Assembly (NCBI RefSeq): GCF_009818105.1
Contig: NZ_CP046564.1
Span: forward strand, 868,001 to 932,000
Length of the DNA: 64,000 bases
From: Bacillus sp. N1-1
GTDB taxonomy: Bacteria > Bacillota > Bacilli > Bacillales > Guptibacillaceae
Direction of reading: 5' to 3'
Below, piece by piece: positions 16,293 to 24,649 of the stretch; positions within the stretch are counted from its first letter, which is position 1, and every line of letters begins with the position of its first letter. The notes beneath the pieces are model-generated. The model was not told where the DNA came from. It searched no databases and saw nothing but the letters and a program-made list of their open reading frames with translations. Made by a program: the position numbers and the translations under genes.

Positions 16293-16691
16293 ATGCGAGA
16301 ATGGATTGGAGCAGCGGCAGTTTGTACGAATGATCAGGGGGATTTGCTGATGATTCAAAATGAGAAGAAGAAATGGGCCGTTCCTTCTGGAGAAGTTGAA
16401 AAAGATGAAACGCCTGAGATGTGCTGCATTCGTGAAGTGAAAGAAGAAACAGGCTATGATGTTTCGATTGAAAAGCCACTATTTGTGAAAGATCAGGATG
16501 TGAACGGCTTTCATGTCACCACTTATTATTATGAAGTAAATGTGGTTGGAGGCATGATTTCTCTTCCGAAATCTGAACAAGACGTAACCGAAATCGAGTG
16601 GAAAACAGTTGAAGAAGTGGAAGCATTAGCTCATGCTTACCCTGAAGATGCTTCTTATTTAACGAATTTCTTATATGAAAAGACTCCTTAA
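16293..16691 (+). CDS. Nudix hydrolase
   Basis: 132 residues. The Nudix box reads SGEVEKDETPEMCCIREVKE followed by ETGY, with the first glycine of the family pattern replaced by the SGE variant; all catalytic glutamates are kept. The N-terminal WIGAAAVCTNDQGDLLMIQN is typical of MutT-like Bacillus proteins. Substrate unknown. Its stop codon lies inside the terminator stem that follows. Confidence 0.85.
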   Translation: MREWIGAAAVCTNDQGDLLMIQNEKKKWAVPSGEVEKDETPEMCCIREVKEETGYDVSIEKPLFVKDQDVNGFHVTTYYYEVNVVGGMISLPKSEQDVTEIEWKTVEEVEALAHAYPEDASYLTNFLYEKTP

Positions 16692-16711
16692 CATAGTTTA
16701 AGGAGTTTTTT
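16682..16711 (+). terminator. Terminator overlapping the Nudix stop codon
   Basis: ACTCCTTAA / TTTAAGGAGT stem, T run of six; the TAA stop is part of the 5' arm. Confidence 0.85.
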
Positions 16712-16748
16712 ATGCTTCAACCTTATTTTATAAAAGGATGTGAACGAT

Positions 16749-17246
16749 TTGAAACGGATGATTCCTTTAGTGACCTTCTTTTTAATGATTGATCTTATAA
16801 CAAAACGTTGGATTGACTCTGTCCTAACTATCAATGAACGGATTGAAGTGATTGATGGTATTTTAGGGTTCCAGCTTTATTATAACTCTGGTGCCACGAT
16901 GGGGTTATTAGAAGGGTACACGGGTTTGCTACTCTTTCTACAAACAGGAATCATTCTTCTGTTGATTTACGGGTACATACGCGCAACGCCAAAACGTTTT
17001 GCCATGCAAGTAGCTTTTAGCTTGCTAATTAGTGGTGGCATTGGAAATTTGGTTGATCGTATTCAATATGGTCACGTCATTGATTTTCTTTCCGTGAAGT
17101 GGAGTTCAGGTATTTTTAACGTAGCTGATATGTTTATTCGATATGGGTTTATTTTAATCGTTATTCTTTACTTTATGAAGAAATTTACGATCCAGGGGTT
17201 GGATGAAGATACGAATCAAGAGCTACAAAAAAGCGAGAGAGGGTAA
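16749..17246 (+). CDS. lspA: Signal peptidase II (prolipoprotein signal peptidase), orphan copy
   Basis: 165 residues, four membrane helices. It cleaves lipidated prolipoproteins. Conserved blocks are complete: NSGATMG, GGIGNLVDRIQYGHVIDF with the first catalytic Asp and IFNVADMFI with the second. In Bacillus lspA usually lies next to rluD and pyrR; here it stands alone between a Nudix gene and spx, so it may be a second copy. Start: TTG 16749 sits 10 bases after AAGGA; the GTG at 16740 is too close to it. Confidence 0.9.
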   Translation: MKRMIPLVTFFLMIDLITKRWIDSVLTINERIEVIDGILGFQLYYNSGATMGLLEGYTGLLLFLQTGIILLLIYGYIRATPKRFAMQVAFSLLISGGIGNLVDRIQYGHVIDFLSVKWSSGIFNVADMFIRYGFILIVILYFMKKFTIQGLDEDTNQELQKSERG

Positions 17247-17262
17247 TCCTCTCTCGCTTTCA
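17230..17262. terminator. Bidirectional terminator between lspA and spx-like gene
   Basis: AAAGCGAGAGAGG / CCTCTCTCGCTTT with A run before and T run after, so it works on both strands. The lspA stop codon is in the loop. Confidence 0.9.
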
Positions 17263-17263
17263 T

Positions 17264-17659
17264 TTATTGCGCTTCTTGAAGAATTTGTTCAAGCTGAAAT
17301 GCGCGAACTTTCCTCGGTAGGAAGCTTCTTATTTCATCTTCATGGAAACCAACCTGAAGACGTTTCGTATCAAGTAAGATCGGCCGCTTCAAAATGCCAG
17401 GATTTTCTTTAATCAAGCTATAAAGTTCCTGAAGCGTCAGTTCGTCGAGCTCTTTATCAAGTGCTTCAAACGCTTTTGAGCGCTTTGAGATGATTTCTTC
17501 TGTTCCTTTTTCAGTCATACGTATAATCGCTTTAATTTCATCCTCAGAGAGTGGCTTTGCAAACATGTTCCGCTGTTCATAAGGAAGATTGTGCTCTTCA
17601 AGCCATGCCTTCGCCTTTCTGCAAGATGTACAGCTTGGTGACGTATAAAGTGTAATCAT
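17264..17659 (-). CDS. spx: Spx-family redox-sensing transcriptional regulator
   Basis: 131 residues, the exact length of Bacillus Spx. Thioredoxin-fold ArsC-like protein with the CxxC redox switch in [19 protein letters not shown] and the conserved RPI, KRLQVG and DEIRSFLPR blocks. Spx binds the RNA polymerase alpha C-terminal domain under disulfide stress and redirects transcription. Start ATG 17659 sits after GGAGGTCAAACAC; the longer frame adds five residues without homology. Whether this is the main Spx or a paralogue (Bacilli often carry two or more) cannot be told here, since the usual neighbours yjbD/mecA are absent. Confidence 0.88.
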   Translation of the reverse strand: MITLYTSPSCTSCRKAKAWLEEHNLPYEQRNMFAKPLSEDEIKAIIRMTEKGTEEIISKRSKAFEALDKELDELTLQELYSLIKENPGILKRPILLDTKRLQVGFHEDEIRSFLPRKVRAFQLEQILQEAQ

Positions 17660-17847
17660 GTGTTTGACCTCCAAACGGATTTTACATGGTTCATCCCCAT
17701 GTTAAGTATACTAAAAAAGTGGATCGCTGACTGTAAGCTCTGTTACACATTTTTGACGATTATCTATGTTTGGTTTCATTTCGCAATAATAAAATAGCGA
17801 AGTTGATGTAGGAGTAAGTTTTGTTTCATTATAGCCAGGTTTTACTA

Positions 17848-17857
17848 GGGTATACCC
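17848..17857. promoter_or_regulatory. Perfect palindrome GGGTATACCC upstream of MFS gene
   Basis: 10-bp perfect dyad in the context TAGGGTATACCCACTA, 55 bp before the MFS start and sharing TACCCACTA with the site at 14850. Possible operator. Confidence 0.4.
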
Positions 17858-17912
17858 ACTAACAAGAGCAGGCAAACTACATATGAAGTAGAGATGTTAA
17901 TGGAGGATGCTC

Positions 17913-19109
17913 ATGGAAGATAAAAAGAAGTGGGATTTGATTTCCCTTGCTTCAATTCCACTTGTGATGACACTGGGGAATTCAATGCTTATACCCGTTC
18001 TACCTCTTATTGAAAAAAAGCTAGGCATCACATCCTTTGAAGTATCGATGATCATCACAGTCTACTCAATCGCAGCCATTTTATTAATTCCGATTGCCGG
18101 GTATTTATCTGATCGATATGGAAGAAAAAAAGTGATTATCCCTAGTTTATTTATTGCAGGAGCTGGTGGGCTGGTGACGGGTTGGGCATCATGGTCTTTA
18201 GAAGACCCGTATAGCATAATTCTCATTGGAAGAGTTCTTCAAGGGATTGGGTCTTCAGGTGCAGCCCCAGTTGTCCTTCCGCTTGTAGGAGATTTATTCA
18301 AAAGTGATAAAGATGTAAGTGCAGGACTTGGTTTGATTGAAACGTCGAATACAATCGGTAAAGTGCTTAGTCCAATACTTGGAGCGCTTCTTGCTTCTTT
18401 TCTATGGTACTTACCGTTCTTAGCTATTCCGGTTTTCTCACTTATTTCAATATTGCTTGTTATTTTCCTTGTGGAGTCACCAGAAAAAAATGAGAAGCCG
18501 CAAACTTTTTCATGTTTTTTGTCGTGTTTAAAAAACATTTTTCATAAAGATGGAAAATGGCTGACAGCGATATTTGCGATTGGTGGCGTGATCATGTTTG
18601 TTCTATTTGGAATTTTGTTCTATCTCGCAGGATTTTTGGAAAAGGAGTTTCAAATTGTAGGCGTCAAGAAAGGAGCGATCATTGCCATTCCGCTCGTGGC
18701 TCTATCTTTGACTTCTTATCTCGCTGGAAAACGAATTGGTGAGAACAAAACGACGATGAAATGGTGTATCTTTGCAGGTCTTTCCTTGCTCGCTGCTGCT
18801 ACAATAGGCGTATCTTTTACAGAAAGACTGTGGTTCATGTTACTAATATTGTTTGTAGCTGGGGTCGGGATAGGGATTTCGCTTCCATGCCTTGATGCGC
18901 TTATAACAGAAGGCGTGAAAAAAGAAGAGCGTGGCACGATTACATCTCTTTACAGTTCAACACGTTTCCTGGGTGTAGCGGCAGGACCACCGGTCTATGC
19001 CATACTTATGAAACAATCGCATGAAATCGTATTTTATACCTCTGCAGCTGTAGCTGTAGCGGCCGTTCTACTTTGTTTTGTTTCGATTAAGCCTGAATCG
19101 GATGTTTAG
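17913..19109 (+). CDS. MFS efflux transporter
   Basis: 398 residues, 12 predicted membrane helices, single subunit. The loop between helices 2 and 3 reads GYLSDRYGRKKVI, the MFS signature, and helix 5 has GLIETSNTIGKVLSPILGA, typical of drug/H+ antiporters of the 12-helix (DHA1) group. Likely exports a small toxic compound; substrate unknown. ATG 17913 follows TGGAGGATG. Upstream palindrome at 17848 is a possible regulator site. Confidence 0.83.
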   Translation: MEDKKKWDLISLASIPLVMTLGNSMLIPVLPLIEKKLGITSFEVSMIITVYSIAAILLIPIAGYLSDRYGRKKVIIPSLFIAGAGGLVTGWASWSLEDPYSIILIGRVLQGIGSSGAAPVVLPLVGDLFKSDKDVSAGLGLIETSNTIGKVLSPILGALLASFLWYLPFLAIPVFSLISILLVIFLVESPEKNEKPQTFSCFLSCLKNIFHKDGKWLTAIFAIGGVIMFVLFGILFYLAGFLEKEFQIVGVKKGAIIAIPLVALSLTSYLAGKRIGENKTTMKWCIFAGLSLLAAATIGVSFTERLWFMLLILFVAGVGIGISLPCLDALITEGVKKEERGTITSLYSSTRFLGVAAGPPVYAILMKQSHEIVFYTSAAVAVAAVLLCFVSIKPESDV

Positions 19110-19195
19110 AGTGCCGAAATAACGGGTAACTATATAATTCCCCATTAATTGCTAAAAAGGGAATTGAAACAAGAGTCAAAGAGAGGGATGAAAGA

Positions 19196-19357
19196 ATGTC
19201 TTTAGAATTAACCTTACAATTTTTAATGTTAAGCATAGGTTTCATTGCAGTAGCAGCACTATTTCTAAATGTAGATAAGAAACGAACTCAGAAACGTTTG
19301 GAAGTCGAGCTAGCTGAATATAAACAACAGCATGAACAAAACCAGAAGCACAAATAA
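19196..19357 (+). CDS. Small single-pass membrane protein, unknown
   Basis: 53 residues starting MSLELTLQFLMLSIGF; one N-terminal helix and a basic, glutamine-rich tail (KKRTQKRLEVELAEYKQQH) that could form a short coiled coil. ATG at 19196 has GAGAGGGATG at good spacing. A weak hairpin with seven T follows at 19358-19395. Not recognised; coding supported by ribosome-binding site and amphipathic composition only. Confidence 0.5.
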   Translation: MSLELTLQFLMLSIGFIAVAALFLNVDKKRTQKRLEVELAEYKQQHEQNQKHK

Positions 19358-19514
19358 GATGGAGACTCTGAAATGGGTTTTCATCTTTTTTTGTGCTTTC
19401 AGAAGCGATATTAAATTCAAGCAGAAGAGTTTCATATTTGAGTAGGGTGGAATGTAAAGGTTAGCTAACCAATTCCGTATCGGAACAACTTAATGATAAA
19501 GGAGAGTATTCGCT

Positions 19515-20639
19515 ATGAACGATACAGACCATTACTTTGCTAAAAATTACGATGAGTCAAGAGTAACATTTCGCAGTCATCTCGAAAAAATTCAGAAGAA
19601 GTGGCCGGAAGCAACCTTAACAACAAAAGCGATTGGAAAAGAAGAAAATAACACAATTGATATGATTTATTCAGAAGCACTTACTTCAAATGATCAGGTG
19701 ATTTTTTTTACAACTGGTGAACACGGAATTGAAGGCTACGCAGGTGCAGCCGTTATTCAATTATTCGTTGAGAATTATCTTGATCAAATCGATGCATCCA
19801 AAACAGGCATTTGCTTGATTCATGCCATTAACCCATGGGGAATGCGTCATTTTCGCCGCGTAACCGAAAACAACGTCGACCTTAACCGAAATTATTTCTA
19901 TGATGAAAATTCCGTTCGCAGAGATGTGAATAAAAATTATGCAAAGGAAAGTGACTTATTTTTACCGGATGGAAAAATAAGTGATTTAAAAGAAGAAAAG
20001 CATAAGTTGTATGCTCAGTTAATTAAAGGACTCGCAAAAGAAGGATACGCCGGACTGAAAAAGGCAAAGGGAATGGGGCAATTTGAATTTGAAAGAGGCG
20101 TCTACTATGGAGGTTCTAGGGCTGAAGAGTCGGCTGTTTTCTTGAAAAGTATTCAAGAAAAGATGCTAGAGACTTATTCGAGCGTGATTCATATGGATTG
20201 GCATACGGCTCTAGGACCAACCAATGAAATCACGATGGTTATCTCGGAGCATGATGGCAGAAGCGTTGATGAACTAAAAGAAGCCTATCAACTTAAGAAT
20301 GTCGAAAAATATACCCCTGAAAAAGTAAAAGGTGACTCAACAAATCATTTCTATAAGCTAAAAGAAGAAGCGTATCCGGAAACGTACCTTCTTTCTGCTT
20401 TGTTTGAGTTTGGAACGTTTGGAACGGACAAGCAGGCGGAACTTCGTGAATTTATGACGATTATTTTAGAAAATCATTTATATCATGAAGGCGCAGAGTC
20501 TGTCGATGATATTCAGTGGATTCTTGGAGAATTTGAAGCGATGTTTTATCCGAATGACTTAGAGTGGAAGAAATCGGTTCTAAATGAAGCACGTAATGGA
20601 ATGGAAGGTGTATTGAAGAAAGAGGGAATTCTAACCTAA
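19515..20639 (+). CDS. DUF2817 (M14-like zinc carboxypeptidase fold) protein
   Basis: 374 residues, no signal peptide. TGEHGIEGYAG (residues ~72-82) matches the HxxE zinc-ligand pair of M14 peptidases, NVDLNRNYF is the substrate-binding Asn-Arg region, and HMDWHTALGP supplies the third zinc ligand histidine. DUF2817 proteins are predicted metal-dependent peptidases or deacylases; true substrate unknown. ATG at 19515 follows AAAGGAGAG. Ends at a strong terminator. Confidence 0.82.
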   Translation: MNDTDHYFAKNYDESRVTFRSHLEKIQKKWPEATLTTKAIGKEENNTIDMIYSEALTSNDQVIFFTTGEHGIEGYAGAAVIQLFVENYLDQIDASKTGICLIHAINPWGMRHFRRVTENNVDLNRNYFYDENSVRRDVNKNYAKESDLFLPDGKISDLKEEKHKLYAQLIKGLAKEGYAGLKKAKGMGQFEFERGVYYGGSRAEESAVFLKSIQEKMLETYSSVIHMDWHTALGPTNEITMVISEHDGRSVDELKEAYQLKNVEKYTPEKVKGDSTNHFYKLKEEAYPETYLLSALFEFGTFGTDKQAELREFMTIILENHLYHEGAESVDDIQWILGEFEAMFYPNDLEWKKSVLNEARNGMEGVLKKEGILT

Positions 20640-20641
20640 AA

Positions 20642-20678
20642 TGAAGGAGGTAGCGGATGATCCGCTACCTCCTTTTAA
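20642..20678. terminator. Bidirectional terminator between DUF2817 gene and yqgV
   Basis: AAGGAGGTAGCGGA / TCCGCTACCTCCTT, loop TGA, followed by TTTT; usable from both sides. Confidence 0.88.
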
Positions 20679-20682
20679 ATGC

Positions 20683-20982
20683 CTACCCAATTGAACTTCG
20701 AACTTCATTTACTTGCCCATCAATTGTAAGTGCCTTGTCTTCTCGATCCTCAATCTTAATATTCGTGATCACGCGATCTGCCCCTTTCCGAAGCGCACTC
20801 GTATGAATGTCCCTCGCCAATTCAAAAAGCTCATCTACGTTTCCTTCAAAAACGGTTGAAGTTGGTCCAATATGGTAAGTGAAGCCTTGTTTTTCAGCGA
20901 GTTGAACGGCTTCTGTGACAAAATGACTCATACTCGTCTGACTTGTTCCTACAGGTGTTACGCTGATTTCTAAAAGTGCCAT
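20683..20982 (-). CDS. yqgV: YqgV/MTH1187-family thiamine-binding protein
   Basis: 99 residues matching the small ferredoxin-like family once called DUF77, now known to bind thiamine. Features: LEISVTPVGTSQTSMSHFV at the N-terminus, YHIGPTSTVFEGN and RVITNIKIEDR. Cytoplasmic; probable role in thiamine salvage. ATG 20982 follows CTGGAGGCG. No thiamine gene is adjacent. Confidence 0.85.
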   Translation of the reverse strand: MALLEISVTPVGTSQTSMSHFVTEAVQLAEKQGFTYHIGPTSTVFEGNVDELFELARDIHTSALRKGADRVITNIKIEDREDKALTIDGQVNEVRSSIG

Positions 20983-21157
20983 ATATAATCGCCTCCAGTT
21001 TATTCATGTATAGTAGACTATTGACTGATCTGGCATTTTTCAAACATTTATTGTTCAAGATCAATTCGAAAGTACTAAATTCCTTATTTTACAAAAAAGT
21101 GAAACGTCATAGGTTTCTTCTTCGTATTAAGAATATAAGCTACAGGAGGGATGCTGT

Positions 21158-21451
21158 ATGTGGAACTTTTTTCTCATGATCGCTGTTATTGTTGCTTCTT
21201 TAACTGGATTCAATTGGCTAATGGGGTATCGGAAAAACCATCTCCAAATCGATTTGAACGATCGCTATATTGATTACAATGAATACGTGAGAGCCTTGAA
21301 AAGTGAGCTAAGATCTCAGGGGAGAGAAGTGGACTATTTAGGTGACCGAACGTTTAAAATTGATGGAAAACCGTATATGTTTATCGAACGGAACGTAACA
21401 ATGGGTGGGGTCCCACTACAGAGAACAATCTTCAAACCGATAAAATCCTAG
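21158..21451 (+). CDS. Membrane-anchored protein of unknown function
   Basis: 97 residues with one N-terminal hydrophobic helix (residues 3-24) followed by a ~70-residue soluble part containing YIDYNEYVRALKSEL and YLGDRTFKIDGKPYMFIE, which looks like a small mixed alpha/beta fold. ATG 21158 follows ACAGGAGGGATG. Not recognised. Confidence 0.65.
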   Translation: MWNFFLMIAVIVASLTGFNWLMGYRKNHLQIDLNDRYIDYNEYVRALKSELRSQGREVDYLGDRTFKIDGKPYMFIERNVTMGGVPLQRTIFKPIKS

Positions 21452-21530
21452 CAAGCAAAAAAATTGCTTTGATAAGTTCATGCCACTATGCTTATCCTAT
21501 TCGTAAACAAGCATTGGAGGTTAGAAACAG

Positions 21531-21818
21531 ATGGAGCAAATTGCAGTTACCGCCATTTTAAAGCCAAAAGAAGGACAAGAAGAAGCCGTGTTGCACGTAC
21601 TTCAGGAAGTGTTAGTAGGCTCACGAAATGAAGAAGGAAACATTCAGTATGACGTGCATCAATCAATAGAAGATTCAACGTTCGTTATTTATGAAGTGTG
21701 GAAAGATCAACAAGCCATTGAGACGCATATTAACTCGGAGCATTATGAAAAGTATCGAGAGGATATTGGTTCTCTGCTTGAGAGTAGAGAAGTATATAAA
21801 ATGAAAAAGCTCGACTAA
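21531..21818 (+). CDS. ABM-domain (antibiotic biosynthesis monooxygenase-like) protein
   Basis: 95 residues of the dimeric ferredoxin-like ABM/YgiN fold: IAVTAILKPKEGQEEAV, an EGNIQYDVHQS strand and FVIYEVWKDQQAIETHINS. These small cytoplasmic proteins oxidise quinols or other aromatic substrates without cofactor, but many are of unknown activity. ATG at 21531 after TGGAGG. Stands alone, upstream of a short repeat array. Confidence 0.83.
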   Translation: MEQIAVTAILKPKEGQEEAVLHVLQEVLVGSRNEEGNIQYDVHQSIEDSTFVIYEVWKDQQAIETHINSEHYEKYREDIGSLLESREVYKMKKLD

Positions 21819-21840
21819 CTTCAATGTTGTCCGCTTTTCA

Positions 21841-21917
21841 TTTCCGCGGAAATAACTGTGAAATCGCGGATAACTTTCGATTTTCGCGGAAAAAATATCG
21901 AGATTCGCGGAATTAAC
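21841..21917. repeat. Degenerate ~20-bp tandem repeat with CGCGGA core
   Basis: Four units of 18-21 bp, each with T(T)CGCGGA(A/T)AA: TTTCCGCGGAAATAAC, AATCGCGGATAACTTTC, TTTTCGCGGAAAAAATATC, GATTCGCGGAATTAAC, spaced by C(G/T)(A/G)-type ends. Lies directly after the ABM gene. Similar in period to the array at 2932-3011 but with a different core. Confidence 0.75.
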
Positions 21918-21933
21918 GACTTATTTCTTATAA

Positions 21934-21970
21934 AAAGGCGCGCTGGATGCTCATCTAGCGCGCCTTTCCT
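21934..21970 (+). terminator. Terminator after the ABM gene and repeat array
   Basis: AAAGGCGCGCTGGAT / ATCTAGCGCGCCTTT, small loop, one mismatch, followed by CCTC. The T run is short. Confidence 0.7.
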
Positions 21971-22121
21971 CACTAAATTAGCGTCCTTCTTTCGCAAAAT
22001 GAGCGATGCGTTAAAAAAAATGAATCGAAAAGTATCCATCAAAACTAAACGAACGCCCATCCATCAGATTGATTCTTGCATAGTATGTATTAAATCCATG
22101 ATGGAAAGGAGGTCATACTCC

Positions 22122-22217
22122 ATGGGATACGGTTACGGCAGTGGGTTTGCTCTAATTGTAGTGCTGTTTATTCTCCTTATCATCGTAGGTGCAGCTTTTG
22201 TTGGAGGAGGCTACTAA
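22122..22217 (+). CDS. YjcZ-family small spore/membrane protein
   Basis: 31 residues: [18 protein letters not shown] then [14 protein letters not shown] glycine/tyrosine-rich start followed by one hydrophobic helix is the YjcZ/YhjM-like family of tiny sporulation proteins in Bacillaceae. AAAGGAGG at 22105-22112 fixes the ATG. An open frame extends far upstream (to 21858) but its upstream part crosses the terminator and is not coding. Confidence 0.75.
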   Translation: MGYGYGSGFALIVVLFILLIIVGAAFVGGGY

Positions 22218-22287
22218 TTCTCAAAACATAAGCTGTATTCAGCGGAACAATTCTGTTGAATAAGCATGGGTTGAATAATAAACGCGC

Positions 22288-22320
22288 AAGAAGGCTGATA
22301 TCGGTAGAGTCAGCCTTTTC
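22288..22320. terminator. Terminator overlapping the desaturase stop codon
   Basis: AAGGCTGA / TCAGCCTT stem around a 12-base loop; the minus-strand TGA stop of the desaturase is within the stem. T-rich on the plus side, weaker on the minus side. Confidence 0.65.
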
Positions 22321-23398
22321 TTGTAGGGTTTTTTAGGACAGCCTTTTTTAATCGATCGCTGTTCCTTGAAATATATTTTAAATTTAAGTTATTGCCAAGC
22401 GATCCATAGGTTTTACGGTTTTTTGGATCAATGAGGTTTGTCTGTTTTTGATAAACCCGAGGCGTTTGCCAGAGTGCAATCAATGCTTTCATCATCGGCA
22501 TTTCATGGTAACGTTCAGGCCACATCTCTTTAATATGTTGTTTCACCCTTGGATAGTATTTTGGGTTCATACCAGGGAAAAGATGATGTTCCGTGTGATA
22601 CGAGAAATTAAAGTGGAGGATATCCACGATTTTCGGCACCGTTACTGTGAGACTATTTGCAAGTGGATCATTGACAGGAGTTAGTGGATTTAGTCGATGA
22701 TTGGTTGAAATGTAAGCCATCACAATAAAGTTCGCGATAAGAAGGGGAACAAGATAAGCAAATAGCCAGTTCCGAAAACCTATGACAAAGATGAGGCTAA
22801 GCCATGAGATCCATGGCAAAATCATTTGCAACCAGATATCACGTTGTTTTTTGCGATTGAATTCTTTTACATAAGTAAAAAACATTTTCAAAGAATGAGC
22901 GCTAAATTGAACAGTAAGTGATGCAAAAGCAAAGAACGACCGGATAAACAGTGGAAGACCATAAATCCACTTAAATATTCTCATCTTTGATATACGCTCC
23001 AGTGTTGGCCAGGCGTCAGGGTCGTTTTCTTCATGCTGTGTATGGACATGGTGATTGAGGTTGTGCCATTTTCTCCAAAGTGTTGGTCCGGTGTTTAATG
23101 GCCAAAAAGCCACCGCTCCCAAAAGATCTCGAAGCCACGCTTTTCGTACGACGGTGCCATGCAAAATTTCATGACCAAGAAAACCAAGCCCTGCAAAACA
23201 GGCACCAAGGATAAAGGAGAAAATCAGCAAAACGAGCGGATGAAAATCGTACAAACTAATGAGAGAAATAACAGCAATCGTGATGATGAGATATGTAAGT
23301 CCACCGTATAATCTAGTTGGTACGGGTTTAAAGGCTTCAGGTGGAAGAAGTTTTTTGAGTTTAGCAGCATACCAGCTAAATGAATGCAGGTCGTCCAT
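22310..23398 (-). CDS. Membrane fatty acid desaturase
   Basis: 362 residues, about four membrane helices. The three di-iron histidine boxes are present: GHEILHG, HNLNHHVHTQH and YHTEHHLFPG. Such enzymes put a double bond into membrane phospholipid acyl chains, usually to keep fluidity in the cold. Position specificity cannot be read. ATG 23398 follows TTAGGAGG. A hairpin (GAGATAAA/TTTATCTC, 23458-23483) lies upstream but on the plus strand only has a T run; no DesR-like site is recognised. Confidence 0.88.
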   Translation of the reverse strand: MDDLHSFSWYAAKLKKLLPPEAFKPVPTRLYGGLTYLIITIAVISLISLYDFHPLVLLIFSFILGACFAGLGFLGHEILHGTVVRKAWLRDLLGAVAFWPLNTGPTLWRKWHNLNHHVHTQHEENDPDAWPTLERISKMRIFKWIYGLPLFIRSFFAFASLTVQFSAHSLKMFFTYVKEFNRKKQRDIWLQMILPWISWLSLIFVIGFRNWLFAYLVPLLIANFIVMAYISTNHRLNPLTPVNDPLANSLTVTVPKIVDILHFNFSYHTEHHLFPGMNPKYYPRVKQHIKEMWPERYHEMPMMKALIALWQTPRVYQKQTNLIDPKNRKTYGSLGNNLNLKYISRNSDRLKKAVLKNPTRKG

Positions 23399-23651
23399 CT
23401 TAATCCTCCTAACATTTGTTGAATAGGTGATGTTGTTCTTTTAAGTGAAAAATAAGTGAGATAAACTGACGTTTCAATTTATCTCTTTTACATTTATAAA
23501 GCATGCCCAATTTATTTTGAAATAGCCTTTTTTCTTTAATTTGTGAGATTGTTTCCCAGAGAGTAACCATAATTATGGTGAAACTTCGTGATATGCATGA
23601 TTATAAAGAAGAATGGTATCGAAAAATCATACTTTTTCTCAAATTTCAATA
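23399..23651. other. Intergenic region between desaturase and ABC transporter
   Basis: Divergent gap of ~320 bp in total. It holds a hairpin GAGATAAA/TTTATCTC at 23458-23487 with TTTT, and otherwise AT-rich sequence. No gene seen. Confidence 0.5.
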
Positions 23652-23679
23652 TTGTTATTATAAAAGCGTTGTGTATAAT
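23652..23679 (+). promoter_or_regulatory. SigA-type promoter of the amino acid ABC operon
   Basis: TTGTTA (23652-23657), 16-bp spacer, perfect TATAAT (23674-23679). Confidence 0.65.
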
Positions 23680-23722
23680 TTAAAATATTAGAATATTAAA
23701 AAAATAATCTAGGGGGAATTTG

Positions 23723-24556
23723 ATGAAAAAGTTCACGAAAGGGTTATTGATTACGGTGTTAGCGTGCTTGTTAGCGATCATGACGGCATGTGGGCAGAAT
23801 GAAAGTAGTTCGACAAGCAATTCTGAAGGGGATAGTGAGAAGAAAGAGAAGTTAATTGTTGGGACAGACGCGGCGTTTGCGCCATTCGAATACATGGATA
23901 AAGGCGAGATTGTTGGCTTTGATATGGACTTTCTCGATGCTGTGATGAAAGAAGCTGGTTATGAATGGGAACCGAAAAATATAGGTTGGGATCCGCTATT
24001 TGAAGCCGTGCGCCAGGGGAAAGAAGTGGACATGGCAATCTCAGGAATCACTATTAATGAGGACCGAGAGAAAACATTTGATTTCTCGAATCCGTATTTT
24101 GAATCAACGCACATGGTGATGTTCAAAGAAGGAACAGATATTCAAACGGCAAAAGATATTGAAGGGCTGACAGTAGGTGTTCAAAACGGAACAACTGGAC
24201 AAGCAGCAGCAGAGAAGATTATGGGAGATAAGAGCTCTAGTATTAAAAAGTTTGAAAACAACGTTGTTGCCATTATGGCACTGAAAAACAATGATGTTGA
24301 AGCTGTAGTAACTGATAATACGGTCGTCAATGAATATGTGAAGAATAACCCGGATGATAATTTCCAAACAATCGAAGATCCGGAAAACTTTGAATCTGAA
24401 TTCTATGGCTTGATGTTCCCTAAGGACAGTGAATTGAAAGCAGAATTTGATGAAGCGATTAAAAAAGTAATCGAAAGCGGAGAATACTCTGAAATTTATG
24501 AAGAGTGGTTTGGAAAAGAGCCCAATACCGATACGTTGCTTGAGCAAGCAAAATAA
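23723..24556 (+). CDS. Polar amino acid ABC transporter, substrate-binding lipoprotein
   Basis: 277 residues. Signal peptide ends in the lipobox LAIMTAC, so Cys22 is lipidated and the protein is anchored outside the membrane. A low-complexity Ser/Glu linker follows, then the family-3 binding fold: VGTDAAFAPFEYMDKGEIVG, DMAISGITINEDREKTFDFS, VGVQNGTTGQAAAE. Most similar in layout to glutamine/arginine binding proteins of Bacillus. ATG 23723 after AGGGGGAAT. First gene of a three-gene importer operon. Confidence 0.88.
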   Translation: MKKFTKGLLITVLACLLAIMTACGQNESSSTSNSEGDSEKKEKLIVGTDAAFAPFEYMDKGEIVGFDMDFLDAVMKEAGYEWEPKNIGWDPLFEAVRQGKEVDMAISGITINEDREKTFDFSNPYFESTHMVMFKEGTDIQTAKDIEGLTVGVQNGTTGQAAAEKIMGDKSSSIKKFENNVVAIMALKNNDVEAVVTDNTVVNEYVKNNPDDNFQTIEDPENFESEFYGLMFPKDSELKAEFDEAIKKVIESGEYSEIYEEWFGKEPNTDTLLEQAK

Positions 24557-24563
24557 ACGAATA

Positions 24564-24616
24564 AACCGACTTACTTCGGCCTAAGCGATAAGCGTGATGA
24601 CTGTAGTAAGTCGGTT
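24564..24616 (+). promoter_or_regulatory. Intergenic hairpin between binding protein and permease
   Basis: AACCGACTTACT (24564-24575) pairs perfectly with AGTAAGTCGGTT (24605-24616) around a 29-base loop. No T run follows, so it is more likely an mRNA-stability or partial-termination element that keeps binding protein in excess. Confidence 0.6.
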
Positions 24617-24649
24617 AACCATCGTAGAAAATCATAAAGGAGATCGAAT

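Noticed and set aside
21858..22121. 119-residue protein ending in the YjcZ-like sequence
   Set aside because: The upstream part crosses the CGCGGA array and a terminator and lacks a start signal; AAAGGAGG at 22105 fixes a 31-residue gene.
23458..23487. Riboswitch or attenuator for the desaturase
   Set aside because: The hairpin has its T run on the plus strand, opposite to the desaturase transcript, and no known aptamer motif.
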